Position numbers and translations under genes: made by a program | Source: Perca fluviatilis | Lineage: Eukaryota; Chordata; Actinopteri; Perciformes; Percidae | Assembly: GCF_010015445.1 (NCBI RefSeq) | Contig: NC_053115.1 | Span: forward strand, 4,232,576-4,296,575 | Direction: 5' to 3' | DNA: 64,000 nucleotides | The notes under the pieces: model-generated | What the model was told of the DNA's origin: nothing | What the model saw: only the letters and a program-made list of their open reading frames with translations | The model's database searches: none | Part shown: piece by piece, positions 62,947 to 64,000 of the stretch | How positions within the stretch are numbered: position 1 is the stretch's first letter | How the letters are laid out: each line of letters begins with the position of its first letter

Positions 62947-64000
62947 GTGTATGAGCCAATTCCACCTAGGGTAACTACTGTGGCAATAAACTCCTTTCTG
63001 ATTTTCTGATTCGAGAGGTTGATTTGAAAGAGAGTCTAGCTTTGTGTTTCCAGGAGGACAGCTCCTTTAAACTCTGCTTCCAAGACCATGTCTGGTCCAC
63101 ACATCTAATCCAGACTGCTGCTGCTGCTGCTGCTGCTGCTGGATTCTTACCAGAAACATCCTGCCTGATGCGTGCAGCATTGAGCATAATGAAGTGTAAC
63201 AGGGAGAGGATGTCCCAGAATATATATAGGAAATTACTCATTACTTTCATCTTGTGTGAATAAGTCTGGAGTTTATAAACCATTCCAATGTGCTTATGAA
63301 CCCTGTTAGCATGCTGGCATGGTAGCATTTTACAACATTTGTACATTTAACGCTAAATAAGATGCAGACCTTTTAACTTTTCATCCTTATCAAAAAAAAG
63401 CTAAATAAAGTTCTGAGGCCAAATTTAGGACATTGACTTTGATTTGGTGTTTGAGCGGACTGCCGTCTCACATTTGGAAATAACAACATCAGCCAAGATT
63501 TCTCACGAGGTGGCTGGAGCTGGGCCCAGGGCGCCGCTGTGGAAAGGCTGCTGTTGACGGGTGTCTAGGGCTGATAGATTGCCAGACATGAAAAGGTGGT
63601 GGGAGGCCGGATGGGCACGCTGGGCATTGCGGGAGATTAGCATTTCTAGGCAAAGACCAATAATTGTTGAGAGCAAAAAAAACAAAGCCGCTCGTTTCAG
63701 AAGCAGGAGGCAGAAGGGTCAGTGGAAAATACTGTAGCTCTGGCTTTGTCCCTGATGAAGGCAGAGTGTGAGACAAAGAGAAGGCACTGCTGTACTGTAC
63801 AGGCCCTTTTTTCTCTATTTTAGTCAAACCACATATTTCAGGGACAGCCTTGACTCAGTGTAAGGACAGTCCTTTCAAGCCTACAATCCATTATAATCCC
63901 ATCTGCTTTACAGATGAGACCCTGGGGGGGCTGAGTGTGAAGAAAGGCAGAGAAAAAATATAGATGATACAGGCATTTTGCTGTGCTCATGTTAAAACCT
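62947..64000. other. fbln2 intron 2, no exon recognised
   Basis: Largely unique-looking sequence. A (CTG)9 tract lies at about 63115-63141. Confidence 0.45.

Overview
The window looks like a stretch of ray-finned fish chromosome, probably a percomorph teleost. Three things point to this: vertebrate multi-exon genes with GT-AG introns, an AT-rich background packed with short non-autonomous DNA transposons (hAT-like, piggyBac-like and PIF-Harbinger-like), and L2/Rex1-like LINE debris plus tRNA-derived SINEs. No prokaryotic or viral gene organisation is visible.

Two conserved genes frame the window, both on the + strand. The last four coding exons of hdac11 (class IV histone deacetylase) lie at 1143-9502; its 5' exons are outside the window. 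The 5' part of fbln2 (fibulin-2) starts with a probable non-coding first exon ending at 40589, followed by a large exon 2 at about 47646-49589 that holds the signal peptide and the N domain. The remaining fbln2 exons lie beyond 64000, so intron 2 is longer than 14 kb. In human the two genes are neighbours at 3p25, so this is a conserved syntenic pair.

Between them, on the - strand at 27970-27112, four small exons with compatible splice phases can be joined into a 121-residue reading frame that I do not recognise. This is a candidate undescribed or poorly annotated gene.

Most of the remaining sequence is transposon-derived, and many insertions can be delimited to the base by terminal inverted repeats and target site duplications (TSDs). 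Highlights: (1) five elements with perfect 9-bp TSDs, three of which carry a fragment resembling the start of a RecQ-like helicase including its Walker A motif; (2) a Harbinger-like MITE with an internal satellite of eleven 58-bp units; (3) several elements nested two or three deep, from which insertion order can be read; (4) an hAT-like element that begins one base after the hdac11 stop codon; (5) a piggyBac-like element that landed inside the TSD of an older hAT-like element. hAT BED-finger relics, L2 and Rex1-like LINE remnants, two SINEs and several simple repeats complete the picture.

All family names rest on structure and remembered motifs, with no database search.
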